From DUQX01 sp050948825 (lineage in GTDB: Bacteria > Bacillota > Dethiobacteria > DTU022 > UBA8154): a stretch of DNA of 64,000 nt. Position numbers and translations under genes: made by a program. Below are positions 51,643 to 60,789 of this stretch, piece after piece. Below the pieces are notes generated by a model, which saw only the letters and a program-made list of their open reading frames with translations, was not told the DNA's origin and ran no database searches. Position 1 is the stretch's first letter, and each line of letters opens with the position of its first letter. Location of the stretch: positions 558,001-622,000 of the forward strand of contig JBMNEO010000003.1 of the NCBI GenBank assembly GCA_050948825.1, given 5' to 3'.

Positions 51643-52101
51643 TTACCAGAGTGCCACAGCAGCCAGAACGGCACCGGCCTTTTCAACCCTGTGCTCCACG
51701 CTCTTGATCTTCATGCCCTTTAGCTCTTCACTGCGATTGGAAAATGCCTCCTTAATCATAGACTCAACATTGGCCCTTGCTTCCTCAGCGCTGCATTTTC
51801 CTGAATATTCCATAATAACACCAAAGGTATCTTTTGAAAAACCAATGCCAACAGCAGCCGCGATCAGCTCCCCTTTAATTTCGCTGCAAATGGACCCGTA
51901 TGCCGTTGGGACAAAAGCCCCGGGAGGAAAAATAATACCATTTTCTTCCTCAAAACATCCCGGCGGTAAAATACTGCTGATCCTTACAAGGTTAACATTT
52001 CCTATACCAGCTTTAAGCAAAGCAGCGTCAAATGCTGTAAGAGAATAACTCGCTTCCGCTGCAGCCGATACTATTATAAATCTTTCAGGATTAGTTATCA
52101 C
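51643..52101 (-). CDS. pdaD: Pyruvoyl-dependent arginine decarboxylase
   Basis: About 152 residues. RISSILPPGC contains the Ser at which the chain self-cleaves to make the pyruvoyl group; FVPTAYGSICSE and IMEYSGKCSAEEA are typical of the family. It converts arginine to agmatine. The GTG at 52101 (AGGTGG 6 bases upstream) is preferred to the TTG at 52119. It begins the pdaD-speE-speB-pyrG run. Confidence 0.88.
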   Translation of the reverse strand: MITNPERFIIVSAAAEASYSLTAFDAALLKAGIGNVNLVRISSILPPGCFEEENGIIFPPGAFVPTAYGSICSEIKGELIAAAVGIGFSKDTFGVIMEYSGKCSAEEARANVESMIKEAFSNRSEELKGMKIKSVEHRVEKAGAVLAAVALW

Positions 52102-52227
52102 GGCAGCCACCTCTTCCAATCAACTGAATAGTACAGGGCGTTGTACACATCTGCAATTATACCAAATTGCCTTAAAAAAATAAACTACCTCCAACAAATA
52201 ATTATTCAATTGATCCCCCGTATACGT

Positions 52228-52860
52228 TTAGGACAGAAAAGGATTAAAACGCCGTTCTTCCCCAACGGTTGTCGCCGGCCCATGCCCGGGGAACACTTTG
52301 GTTTCATCAGGATAGGACATTATTTTGTTTTTTATACTCTGGATAATCTGGCGGTAGGAGCCGCCCGGCAGGTCAGTGCGCCCGATTGAAAAGTTGAAAA
52401 GAGTATCCCCGGTAAACAGGGTACCATTAATATCGAGGGTAATGCCTCCGGCGGTGTGTCCCGGGGTCTCGATAATTTTAATTTGTAGTGTACCTACTTC
52501 CAGCATATCGCCCTCTGTTAAGGTCCGGTCGGGGGGGCTAAGCATACTTTTGCCCATGAAGAGTGCAAGGCTTGCCTGAGGGCTGTGGTACATAGAGGCC
52601 TCAGCTTCGTGAACCAGTACAGGAGCTTTAAATGCATCCTTTACTTCTTCATTTGCTCCGATGTGATCTATATGAGCATGTGTATTAATGATATATTTAA
52701 TATCCAGGCCCAGCTCATTAATGCGTTTAATTATATATTTCCCTTCGCCCCCCGGGTCAATTACAATCCCCTCTTTTGTCTGTGGACAACCTACAATGTA
52801 ACAGTTTGACGCAAAAGCTCCTACTTCTAATTTTTCAAATATCACCTGTATCGCCTTCAC
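52228..52860 (-). CDS. Metallo-beta-lactamase-fold hydrolase (glyoxalase II-like)
   Basis: 210 residues with the zinc motif NTHAHIDHIGAN, later TPGHTAGGI, FTGDTLF and FPGHGPATTVG. It belongs to the glyoxalase II-like hydrolases, whose exact thioester substrate is unknown here. It has no glyoxalase I neighbour and lies between the polyamine genes and the AOR-family gene. Confidence 0.88.
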   Translation of the reverse strand: MKAIQVIFEKLEVGAFASNCYIVGCPQTKEGIVIDPGGEGKYIIKRINELGLDIKYIINTHAHIDHIGANEEVKDAFKAPVLVHEAEASMYHSPQASLALFMGKSMLSPPDRTLTEGDMLEVGTLQIKIIETPGHTAGGITLDINGTLFTGDTLFNFSIGRTDLPGGSYRQIIQSIKNKIMSYPDETKVFPGHGPATTVGEERRFNPFLS

Positions 52861-52928
52861 CCCAAAAAACCCGGCAGATCAGGCAACCCACCCCTTTCCA
52901 TCATTTTTCCATATAATGCTACCTCTTC

Positions 52929-54857
52929 TTAGGATAAAGTACCCCCGCTGACCGTCAGGATCCCCCTCTGAATGAAATCTTCACCTACGTAATCCAGGCC
53001 AAGCCCTTCCAACGTCTCTTTAGAAGGAATTCCATCCATCGTCCAACCCTTAAATTTGTAATACGCATCAAGAAGTTTTTGTTCAAATTCATGATCCCTT
53101 ACTTTCCAATGATCTTCTGGGGGACGTTCGTCTTTTCTCCTCAAGCCCCTTCTCACATTTATGGCCCTGACCAGGTTACGGTTTCTGCTGGCTATCTCCC
53201 ATAGCCCGTCTTTATCAAGCTCTATGCCGGCCGCAAGCGAGATTAAATGTGGTATATTATGTATGTGATATGGCGGCTTCCCGCCGTATTGGCCGTCAAA
53301 CGACGAAAGGTAGGCGCATATCCCGGTAGAGTCATCAATATAATGCATTATCTCATTCCAATCACAAATAAGGCAAGATGCTTCGATAGATATTTCGTGT
53401 CGTTTTTCCCACTCCAGAAATATTTGCTTAATTTTATCATTAGGAAGTGCTACCCATTCTTTTACAAACTCTTCCCTCTCTTTCCTGGAGGGAAGCGGGT
53501 CCTGAGGAAAGGATCCTTCGATCTGGGTAATTGTCATCTTCTCACCGGTAGCCAGCATAAGAAAATAAGGGGGATTCAATTTCCCCAGCTTGATAGGCAC
53601 CTGCTCAAATTTTTTTATGGTATTGTGGTCGTATTCTTCTGCGCCCTTGCCAATCTGGCGGGCTGCCCAATATACACCATTGGCCAATACATCTCCAATC
53701 CCCTCCCGCCGAACAATTTTTTCCAACAAATAAAAAAATCTATCCCCAGAGTCAGCAGGAAAACGCGGCAGATCTTTATCGGTTAGAATCCCGGCTTCGT
53801 AGAGTTCAACAGCAAAAGCCAGAACCTGCGGGGTTGAGTATGAGTCCAATCCATACTCCTGGGTAACGCCAAGGATGTCATAACTAAAGTTTAACTCTTT
53901 ATAAGCCGCCATATGATAGGTGTCTTTCCCAAAGCATTTTAAGAAGTAACTTGGCCTTCCGGGGAACGAAATTGTTAGGTGACAATCCTTCGGGCAATTA
54001 TAGCAGCTTGTCCTCCGGGACAGTACGCTCTCGGTAAGCGCTTTCCACTCCTTTTCAATTTCTTTATTCCAGTAACCCTTTATCCGCTTACGGGCATTAC
54101 CCCAGGCAAAATTATCGTGATGGAAACTATCATCATCCTCGTGCGCCATAGTATCACCACATCTTGGATTCTCATAAATTTCCTTTATCAGGCTGGAACA
54201 TATTTTAAAGAGATCGGCCGGGTGGGCAATATTGATATCCTTTGTTCCCCGAACGGCTATCGCTTTTAATCTTTTATCTCCCATAATCGGGCCTGGCCCT
54301 CGGGAGGCGCTAGAGTTATAATGCTCTATGCTGGCCATATAGACCCTGTTTTCACCGGCCAGGCCGATAGCAGCTACCTGGGCTCCTGGTTCCTTTAACT
54401 CCTCTTTTATGAGTGCCGCAGTTTCTTGTGCACCTTTACCCTGGAGGTGAGACGCATCACGTATCTCAATTTTATCATTGTTTATCCACAAATAAACCAG
54501 ACCGGGAGCCTTGCCGCGGATCACTATTTTGTCATAACCGGCATGTTTTAGTTCTGTACCGAAATATCCTCCCATTAATGAATGAGCAAGCAGGTTTGTC
54601 TGGGGAGAAAAGGTATTCACAACAGTGCGGGTGGCACCGGGAACAAGTGTAGAATTTAAAAGGCCGCTGCTGAATATAAGCAAATTATCGTCAGAAAAGG
54701 GTTCAACCTCAGGAGGAACCCTATCCCAGAGAATCTTTGCCGCAGTCCCCTGTCCTCCCAGATGCAGTCCGGTTAAACCAGGGTCGGTTTCCACTTTCTC
54801 AACAGTACCCAGGGATAAATCAATTTCCAAATTGTATCCTGTTTCAGAATATCTCAT
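52929..54857 (-). CDS. AOR-family tungstoenzyme, BamB-like
   Basis: 642 residues from the ATG of MRYSETGYNLEIDLS (AGGGG 9 bases upstream; the ATG 26 codons earlier is unsupported). Order: AOR N-domain with LGGQGTAAKILWDR, ASRGPGPIMGDKRLKAIAV, [4Fe-4S] cysteines C285, C288, C292 (SCYNCPKDCH) and probably C498, and a possible tungsten ligand C308 (LKCFGK). The C-terminal VRRGLRRKDERPPEDHW and YYKFKGWTMDGIP fit the BamB branch (active subunit of class II benzoyl-CoA reductase) better than classical aldehyde oxidoreductases. No BamC-type ferredoxin subunit is adjacent. It likely handles a carboxylic or acyl-CoA substrate with ferredoxin-level electrons. Confidence 0.85.
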   Translation of the reverse strand: MRYSETGYNLEIDLSLGTVEKVETDPGLTGLHLGGQGTAAKILWDRVPPEVEPFSDDNLLIFSSGLLNSTLVPGATRTVVNTFSPQTNLLAHSLMGGYFGTELKHAGYDKIVIRGKAPGLVYLWINNDKIEIRDASHLQGKGAQETAALIKEELKEPGAQVAAIGLAGENRVYMASIEHYNSSASRGPGPIMGDKRLKAIAVRGTKDINIAHPADLFKICSSLIKEIYENPRCGDTMAHEDDDSFHHDNFAWGNARKRIKGYWNKEIEKEWKALTESVLSRRTSCYNCPKDCHLTISFPGRPSYFLKCFGKDTYHMAAYKELNFSYDILGVTQEYGLDSYSTPQVLAFAVELYEAGILTDKDLPRFPADSGDRFFYLLEKIVRREGIGDVLANGVYWAARQIGKGAEEYDHNTIKKFEQVPIKLGKLNPPYFLMLATGEKMTITQIEGSFPQDPLPSRKEREEFVKEWVALPNDKIKQIFLEWEKRHEISIEASCLICDWNEIMHYIDDSTGICAYLSSFDGQYGGKPPYHIHNIPHLISLAAGIELDKDGLWEIASRNRNLVRAINVRRGLRRKDERPPEDHWKVRDHEFEQKLLDAYYKFKGWTMDGIPSKETLEGLGLDYVGEDFIQRGILTVSGGTLS

Positions 54858-54960
54858 TGTTTGCTGCCCCTTTATTATCACTCTGAATATTCTCAATAAT
54901 ACAGCTGTTAAAGGAGTCTTTTTGCATTCTTTCATTATATTTTAGCGATCAGTTAGTTTT

Positions 54961-55004
54961 TATTGTAAAAGGATGCTTCGTTTCTGGGAAGCATCCTTTA
55001 CAAT
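54961..55004 (-). terminator. Long hairpin between the thiolase and AOR genes
   Basis: TATTGTAAA...GGATGCTTC and GAAGCATCC...TTTACAATA pair over about 17 bp with a 7-base loop. On the minus strand it is followed by AAAAACT rather than a T run, though the stem itself ends in TTTT. It lies 59 bases after the thiolase stop and may limit read-through into the AOR gene. Confidence 0.6.
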
Positions 55005-55062
55005 AAAAAGGTGAACCGTTTAAGAAACCAGACAGTTTATTCCCATAAAGCGAATGATATGA

Positions 55063-56259
55063 TTAGCCGGTTACCTTAACAATTAATGCAGCACCTGTAT
55101 CCCCTGCAGCACATCCTGTAAAAAGCCCATAACCGCCGCCCAATATTACCAGTTCCTCGATCAGCTCAGCAATACAGCGGCCTGCAGTGGGGCCCTGAGG
55201 ATGACCAAAAATCATGGAACTCCCATAGTTGTTAAAGGTCATGGGATCTAAGCCCATTTTTTTGGACATGTATGCATCGTTGGCAGCAAAGGGGTTATGC
55301 GTTTTAATCGCTTTTATGTCCTTAAGGGCAAGCCCCGCATTCTTCAAAGCGCTCTCCGCTGCAGGAACTGGCGCAGCAGCCATAAAGCCTTTATCCACTC
55401 GCGTAAAACCGTAGGAGATAATCTGGATTTCCACGTTTTTGTCTGCACTCAATTCCTGTGCCTTTTCCCGGGTTGTAACAATAAAACCGCAGTTGCCATC
55501 GGCAGGATGAGTCTGGACACCGGAGCTGTGCACACCGCCGGGAATAAAAGATTTAAGGGCAGCGAGACCTTCCTTCGTTCTTGGTGTAATACCCTCATCA
55601 GCTTCCAGGGTAGATTTTTTCTTTTTGCTGATCTTATACTCTACAGGGAACATATAACGTTTCTGGAATTCACGATCATTTGCAAGGGAATCCTGGTACT
55701 GCTCATAGCGCCGCAGGGCAATCTCATCACAGAGCTCCTTGGTAATTCCCTCAACTGAGGCAGCAGCGTTTTCAGCGGTCTTGATCATGGGTAGCCCCAC
55801 CCAGGGATCAGCATTAAAATTATCCATCATCCAGTTTTCAGAGATTACCTCACCGCCAGGCCCTAAAGGATTGGGCCAGATCGTATGCGGTGCGTTAGAG
55901 CAGCGGTCCGTCATCAGGCAAAAAGCCAGATCGAAGCTGCCTACCTCCACGCTCATCGCCGCATAATTAAGGCATGTGGTAGATGTAGAACAAGCCTGGG
56001 AAATGTGTAATGCAGGGACCCTTTCAGCCCCCAGCATAGCGCCTGCCCAGGTAGAAGCATAAAAGCTGTGCAACTGACCAATCGTTTTTCCAAAAACAAC
56101 GTAATCAATCATTTTGGGGTCAAAATTCTTTGAGGCAAGCCACCTCTTCGCCGTGACTGCTCCCAGCTCAATGGCATTTTCATTCTGCAGACTGCCCTGC
56201 CAGCGTGCAAACGGTGAACTGTAATAGCCACGGTATGGAATAAACGCTTTTGTATACAT
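55063..56259 (-). CDS. Thiolase-family enzyme
   Basis: 398 residues; AAGGAGGG precedes the ATG. Likely acyl-accepting Cys in HISQACSTSTTCLNYAA, His in SSMIFGHPQGPTAGR, and a second Cys in FTGCAAGDTGAALIV. The C-terminal motif differs from the classical CxGGGxG. It forms or cleaves a beta-ketoacyl-CoA; which one is not clear. It is immediately upstream of the BamB-like gene on the same strand, with a hairpin between, which suggests a shared acyl-CoA pathway. Confidence 0.87.
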   Translation of the reverse strand: MYTKAFIPYRGYYSSPFARWQGSLQNENAIELGAVTAKRWLASKNFDPKMIDYVVFGKTIGQLHSFYASTWAGAMLGAERVPALHISQACSTSTTCLNYAAMSVEVGSFDLAFCLMTDRCSNAPHTIWPNPLGPGGEVISENWMMDNFNADPWVGLPMIKTAENAAASVEGITKELCDEIALRRYEQYQDSLANDREFQKRYMFPVEYKISKKKKSTLEADEGITPRTKEGLAALKSFIPGGVHSSGVQTHPADGNCGFIVTTREKAQELSADKNVEIQIISYGFTRVDKGFMAAAPVPAAESALKNAGLALKDIKAIKTHNPFAANDAYMSKKMGLDPMTFNNYGSSMIFGHPQGPTAGRCIAELIEELVILGGGYGLFTGCAAGDTGAALIVKVTG

Positions 56260-57020
56260 TAACTGAAACCCTCCTTAATAAATTAGATTTGAAGTAATGC
56301 TTTTGTGTATGACAACCCCGCAAAACATTACCTCCTGTGCATGCCTGGCGACTGTAACAATGACAGCCAAAATACTTTTCACCCAATCCTCCTTTTAGAA
56401 TTCGCCGTTCATTTTAATTTTCCTGTTAAAAAAATTTTATTATATAATTTGTTATAAACTATAAACAAAAAAGTCTATCATAAAAGTCTATCATCTATCT
56501 TATTTTAAAATAAAAGCAGCAGATGCGGCTGCCTTATATCAACCTCACCTGCTGCTACTTTCTACCTGGCTTGTTTTCAGGGTTTCATAAATATCTCACT
56601 TTAATAAAGCTACTATTTGTAAGAACTGGTTAATACTTTTGTTAATTACCCCCTTTTATAATTATCACTCAATATATTTTACCACTCAACCAAAAACTTC
56701 CTGCTATTATCAAAGTAATTAGTTGAAAAACAACATTCTTCCCTTCGAGACAAAAATGTAACATGTTTTCTTTTTTTTTGGATATATGCCAGGTCCCCTT
56801 TGGCAGTATTCCTTGTTCGCCCCGGACAGGGGCAGGTCCCGTTAATAATTCGGGCTTCTCTTGAAGGTTATGCCTTGGTCTCCTGTGCATCTTCAAATAC
56901 CTGCTATACCGGACAAAAACTTGCCCATCCAGCAGCATTTTATCATCATTAAAAAAAGGAGATATTAAATTTTTCGCTTCCTGATACTTAAAAAAGCTCT
57001 CTAAATTAAATTGGCCCTCG
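56260..57020. other. 761-bp stretch without a confident gene
   Basis: The right part (about 56669-57080, minus strand) has an open frame without a start or ribosome binding site that reads like protein (for example LLLNQGGRCDEGQFNLESF and MLLDGQVFVRYSRYLKM). It overlaps the end of the next gene in another frame, so it may be a gene remnant or a repeated element. The left part is AT-rich and holds the thiolase promoter. A hairpin at 56504-56556 is listed separately. Confidence 0.4.
56504..56556 (-). terminator. Terminator-like hairpin
   Basis: On the minus strand AGCAGCAG ... CTGCTGCT with a long loop is followed by TTTATTTT. It could end the transcript of the two unknown membrane protein genes at 57-58 kb. 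Confidence 0.55.
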
Positions 57021-57386
57021 TCACAACGGCCCCCTTGGTTCAGGAGGAGCCCTGGCGGGAGTATTGCCAGGATAATCCCGCGAAAAAATGGATGTTAACA
57101 AGGAAATGCATACAAGTTTGGGTGAGGTGAATGCCGGCTGAAGGTTATACCCAATCCGTACGTCAGGCAGTTTCAATTCCCATCTTAATATATGATAAGG
57201 CAATATATTGTTCCCGATGATAAATCCGGCCTCGGTAATAATGGGCCTGGTCTCAACATATACTTCCCTGATAATATTTGTTGAATTGCTATTCATCCCA
57301 CCGACTATGACCGCAGCCCAACAAATAATTAAGAATTTAACTATACTGCGTAATCTCAATGAAAACACCGCCTTACAAGGTTTCAT
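57021..57386 (-). CDS. Hypothetical protein with N-terminal membrane anchor
   Basis: 121 residues: basic start, one hydrophobic helix (IVKFLIICWAAVIVGGM), then a beta-rich segment (NIIREVYVETRPIITEAGFI). The C-terminal 20 residues are Pro/Arg-rich and may be out of the original frame, because a different frame looks coding from about 57080 on. The ATG overlaps the upstream stop (ATGA). No family recognised. Confidence 0.5.
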   Translation of the reverse strand: MKPCKAVFSLRLRSIVKFLIICWAAVIVGGMNSNSTNIIREVYVETRPIITEAGFIIGNNILPYHILRWELKLPDVRIGYNLQPAFTSPKLVCISLLTSIFSRDYPGNTPARAPPEPRGPL

Positions 57387-58081
57387 TTGCCATTTTGTTT
57401 TTGTGCACTGCGCTTAATACTATCGGCATTAATGTTCACCCTTGAGGTAACCGGCCTGTACGCTCCCCGAAGAAACGGTGGATGCTTTTGTTTGAAGATG
57501 ACAACATTCCCTCGCTGTTCAGGATTGTAATCAGGATCAGAACCCCTGTGCTTATTGTCGGGTTTATTTTTTTTACGAAATTTCTCTTCTTTTTTTGTAT
57601 CTTCCTGTTCACAATATCTACCGTATATTTTCTTTGGTGCTTTCTTTTCTACCGGCAGGGTAACAACCTGCGCAGGTGTTTCACCCTCCACAATTTCGAT
57701 CATGGTTTGAAACATTGAATCTTCCGCATTGTTTACCTGTTTATCGATTATTATTTTATTCTTTTTTTGGAAGCTGACGTAAAGAACAAAAACAGATAGT
57801 GTAATTGCCAACACAGTCCCCATCGCTAAAAGGCCTGTACTGCTTCTGGCAAAATATAGCACCTGACTTGCTTCAGGAAGAAAATAAAGAATTTCTCCCG
57901 TTAAACAATACCGGACCAGGCAATAAACTAAATTGGCCAGGAACATAATTAAACATACTATAAGAGTTGTAAGGATAAGTTTGGGCAGAAACAGCAGGAG
58001 TCGCGAAACAGCCCCGGCTTTTTTTTCCACCTTGAAATCCTTTTCCACTAGATCGAGTTCCAATATTGAACCTTCCTGCAT
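57383..58081 (-). CDS. Hypothetical two-TM protein with a basic cytosolic tail
   Basis: The ATG giving MQEGSILELDLVEKD (232 residues) has AAGAGGG 8 bases upstream; the GTG 21 codons earlier does not. Two membrane helices (about residues 27-51 and 83-104) precede a long Lys/Glu/Asn-rich tail with repeated basic patches (KKIYGRYCEQED, RKKNKPDNKHRGSD). No family recognised. It is coupled to the next gene by an ATGA overlap. Confidence 0.6.
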   Translation of the reverse strand: MQEGSILELDLVEKDFKVEKKAGAVSRLLLFLPKLILTTLIVCLIMFLANLVYCLVRYCLTGEILYFLPEASQVLYFARSSTGLLAMGTVLAITLSVFVLYVSFQKKNKIIIDKQVNNAEDSMFQTMIEIVEGETPAQVVTLPVEKKAPKKIYGRYCEQEDTKKEEKFRKKNKPDNKHRGSDPDYNPEQRGNVVIFKQKHPPFLRGAYRPVTSRVNINADSIKRSAQKQNGK

Positions 58082-58144
58082 CAGATAATCCCTCTTTCCC
58101 TGTAGCTTAAATATATTGGGAATCTTTGTGAGGTACTTGTCCAC

Positions 58145-58564
58145 CCTGATTTACCGAATTGCCTGGTTTACTTATTATAACAATAAAAGGTTAAAGTATT
58201 TGTTATATTTTGCCACAAGTGTAAAAAATTATTATGATATAAGTCAACAAATACCTTATACCTCTAACAGATTAACTGGAAATTTACATCCTTTGGGTAG
58301 GACAAAATGTCTGCAAATGTCTTAACGGATATTTAACAATTTATCCATGTACCACTCACTAATAATGATTTTCAGTAAAAAAGCATGATTAAAAAGCGAA
58401 AAGCGTCCCTATCAGGGGTAATGCCTTTAGTAAAGAATACGGTTACTGGTCTATAATAATATGTTCGGTGCATATAAGTATATTAAATTAAAATGCAATG
58501 AAAACCTAAATTGTCAATTATGGAAAATGGTTCAGTCTAGAATCTAAAGAAGGCGGCGACGAAT
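58145..58564. other. Intergenic AT-rich stretch, 420 bp
   Basis: No gene is seen. It must hold the promoter of the two-TM protein gene on the minus strand. The part near 58396-58460 (AAAAGCGAAAAGCG, CCCTATCAGGGG, ACGGTTACTGG) could fold, but it does not match a riboswitch I know. Confidence 0.4.
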
Positions 58565-58971
58565 ATGGTTTTAGTTAAACAGTTAAGCCTAAGTAATAAA
58601 GAAGAAGCGCATCGTTTTTTGGCTATAATGGAAAACAACTTAAAAAAAAAGATTTGCAATGGTTAGAATGGAAATATTTTAAAAATCCATATAGTGATAA
58701 GCCTCTGGTATTTGGGGCTTATGATGAAAATACCAACAAAATGGTTGGAATCAGGCCTTTTATTCTTTGCAGGCTGGTTGTGGGAAATAATACGTTTAAT
58801 GCCGCTCAACCCTGCGATGCAGCAGTGGAACATGATTACCGAAGGCAAGGTATCTTTGAAATCATGAATATGCATGCTGTTAAAGAGCTGAAGGAAAGAG
58901 GTTATTCACTCTGTTTTAATTTCCCAAACTTTTATTCCATGCCCGGATTACTTAATTGTGGCTATCCCTGA
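58565..58971 (+). pseudogene. GNAT acetyltransferase fragment, frameshifted and 3-prime truncated
   Basis: The ATG at 58565 opens MVLVKQLSLSNKEEAHRFLA; the frame shifts in a run of nine A (about 58642-58650), where one extra A restores LKKKDLQWLEWKYFKNPYSD. The rest reads PFILCRLVVGNNTFNAAQPC, then the acetyl-CoA loop AVEHDYRRQGIFEIMN. The frame ends at 58971 after GLLNCGYP, where homology should continue for another 150 residues or more. It meets the equally truncated flippase gene tail-to-tail. Confidence 0.7.
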
Positions 58972-60100
58972 GGAATTGTAGTATCTGCCTTTCAAAAACC
59001 AGCAGTGTCGCCGAAACAGGTATTGATACAAATTGCAATAAATACATTGGGGTAAGAATACGCAGGTACGCTCCGGCTTCAGTCCATTGCTGGCCGAAAA
59101 CAAACATAAATACCCACGGTGCAATAAAGGCCACCATTAAAAAGAATGGTATGGATAGTAAAAGTAAATGCTTGAAAGTATCCCAGTAAAGTTTGGAAAT
59201 TCTCCCGGGGTTATCCTTCAGGAGACTGGATGCTTCAGCCATAAACACATCATTGATGGATTCTCCAATAAGTGTCAAAGGAAGTCCGGTTATTCTTTGG
59301 ACGAGCACAAAAAGACCTACTACTTGCGGACCATAGGCCAGGGTCAGTAAAACAACAGGAAGATGTACGGCAAACTCGTTGATCAATGAAGAACCGGTTA
59401 GAATTAAGGGGAATTTTTTATAGCGAAAGGCCACTTGACGAATTCCCGGGGGACTTACATTCGTTTTTAAAACATCTAAATTCTCTTTTATAAAATCGTA
59501 TGTCAGTTTCCCACTCCCGCCAAGCCTGCCGAGCGCATCTCCCAATACCAGCCCAAAGGTCCCCTGGCCCAGAAAACCTGTCACAATCTGTATTCCGATC
59601 ATGCCCATACTCTGCCTTATCTTTGCTCTGGCTATGGGTACAAATTTTTTGGTGCGCATAGCCCAGTAATGTAATATTTTCAAAGATCCCATACCAAAAA
59701 GGCTCACAGGAAACAACCAGAAGTATTCTTCAAGTCCGGGCACCTTGAGGAGATGAAAAAGGAAAGAATGAGTAAACCATAAGCACAGCGTAGCAAAAAA
59801 ACATACCGACAGTAAAATACCAAAGCACAAGGCCAATAAATTTGCCGCGCCGGCTTCATCCCTGGCCAGGGGAACAGCGTATTCATATTTCAGGGAAGAC
59901 AGCAATGCGAATATTTCAATAATGGAGATATAAACAGAAAGAAGCCCAAAATCCCCGGGAGTATATATCCTGGTCAAAAGGGGTGAAGCCAGGACAAGTA
60001 ATAGCTGGCTGAAAGCTGTGCCGCTTGTCAGGATAAGCACATGACGGTAATACGGATTTCTTTGCAAAAGAAGCATCATACTTGATATGAACACGTTCAC
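58952..60100 (-). CDS. Polysaccharide flippase (Wzx/MATE-like), probably truncated
   Basis: About 382 residues from the GTG at 60100, which overlaps the deacetylase stop by one base (TAGTG); an ATG at 60079 is possible. About ten membrane helices are present, beginning HVLILTSGTAFSQLLLVLASP, with LLTRIYTPGDFGLLSVY typical of oligosaccharide flippases. The C-terminus stops at ERQILQFLRD, two or more helices short of the usual length, at the junction with the GNAT fragment. It would move a lipid-linked glycan across the membrane if still active. Confidence 0.78.
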   Translation of the reverse strand: MNVFISSMMLLLQRNPYYRHVLILTSGTAFSQLLLVLASPLLTRIYTPGDFGLLSVYISIIEIFALLSSLKYEYAVPLARDEAGAANLLALCFGILLSVCFFATLCLWFTHSFLFHLLKVPGLEEYFWLFPVSLFGMGSLKILHYWAMRTKKFVPIARAKIRQSMGMIGIQIVTGFLGQGTFGLVLGDALGRLGGSGKLTYDFIKENLDVLKTNVSPPGIRQVAFRYKKFPLILTGSSLINEFAVHLPVVLLTLAYGPQVVGLFVLVQRITGLPLTLIGESINDVFMAEASSLLKDNPGRISKLYWDTFKHLLLLSIPFFLMVAFIAPWVFMFVFGQQWTEAGAYLRILTPMYLLQFVSIPVSATLLVFERQILQFLRDSHN

Positions 60101-60789
60101 TATTTGACCAGCATCCTTAAGATGTAAAACATCTCCGCATAATCTGCACCGCATTCCAACCCGCGCTTCTCGGCCCACAAACCGACTGCCTCCGATGATA
60201 ATAAATGTTTTCCCTCACGCACTTGGGATTGATGATATTTAAAAGCCCTTAATTTGTCTTCTAATTCCGCCGTAATATCAATGTATAAATTACCGGCATT
60301 AATCGATTCATTGCTCCAAAAAACAAAAGGGTACTCATAGCCTGCCACCAGGCGCAGATAATCGTGATTATAAGGCGAGGGCCTAACAGCGGCAAAACCA
60401 GCGTTGAATACAATTTTATGATCTTGATGAAATGAGGGATAAGGTAAAAGAACAGTTGAGGGTTTTAGTCTGCCAATGATTTTCTCAAACGAAGTTATAA
60501 CATTGCGGATGGGCATAGTATCCATCAGAGATTCGTAATTATCAAATAACGTAAAATATTGTGTAACACCCAGATATGTTAATGATTTTGCCAGTTCCGC
60601 CTTTCGTTCCTCCTTGCTTACCACCCTCCCTAGATGATAGAAATCGATATCACCAATAGCTGTAATAACAACATATACCTCTCCGCCGTTATTAATGATC
60701 TTTTTCATCAAACCTCCACAGCCGATCACATCATCATCAGCGTGGGGAGATAGTACCAACACCCTCTTAAATGCATCACCAAGGTACAT
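60100..60789 (-). CDS. PIG-L family deacetylase
   Basis: 229 residues from the ATG of MYLGDAFKRVLVL (GAAGGA 7 bases upstream). The zinc site is SPHADDDVIGCGG, with HQDH downstream (YPSFHQDHKIV). Such enzymes remove N-acetyl groups from sugars such as GlcNAc-linked intermediates. Its location beside the flippase gene and an epimerase suggests work on a surface glycan. Confidence 0.87.
   Translation of the reverse strand: MYLGDAFKRVLVLSPHADDDVIGCGGLMKKIINNGGEVYVVITAIGDIDFYHLGRVVSKEERKAELAKSLTYLGVTQYFTLFDNYESLMDTMPIRNVITSFEKIIGRLKPSTVLLPYPSFHQDHKIVFNAGFAAVRPSPYNHDYLRLVAGYEYPFVFWSNESINAGNLYIDITAELEDKLRAFKYHQSQVREGKHLLSSEAVGLWAEKRGLECGADYAEMFYILRMLVK

Noticed and set aside
58396..58460. Possible cyclic-di-GMP-type riboswitch before the GNAT fragment
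   Set aside because: The conserved GCAAAGCC-type core and tetraloop receptor pattern are not found; only loose similarity in the last dozen bases.
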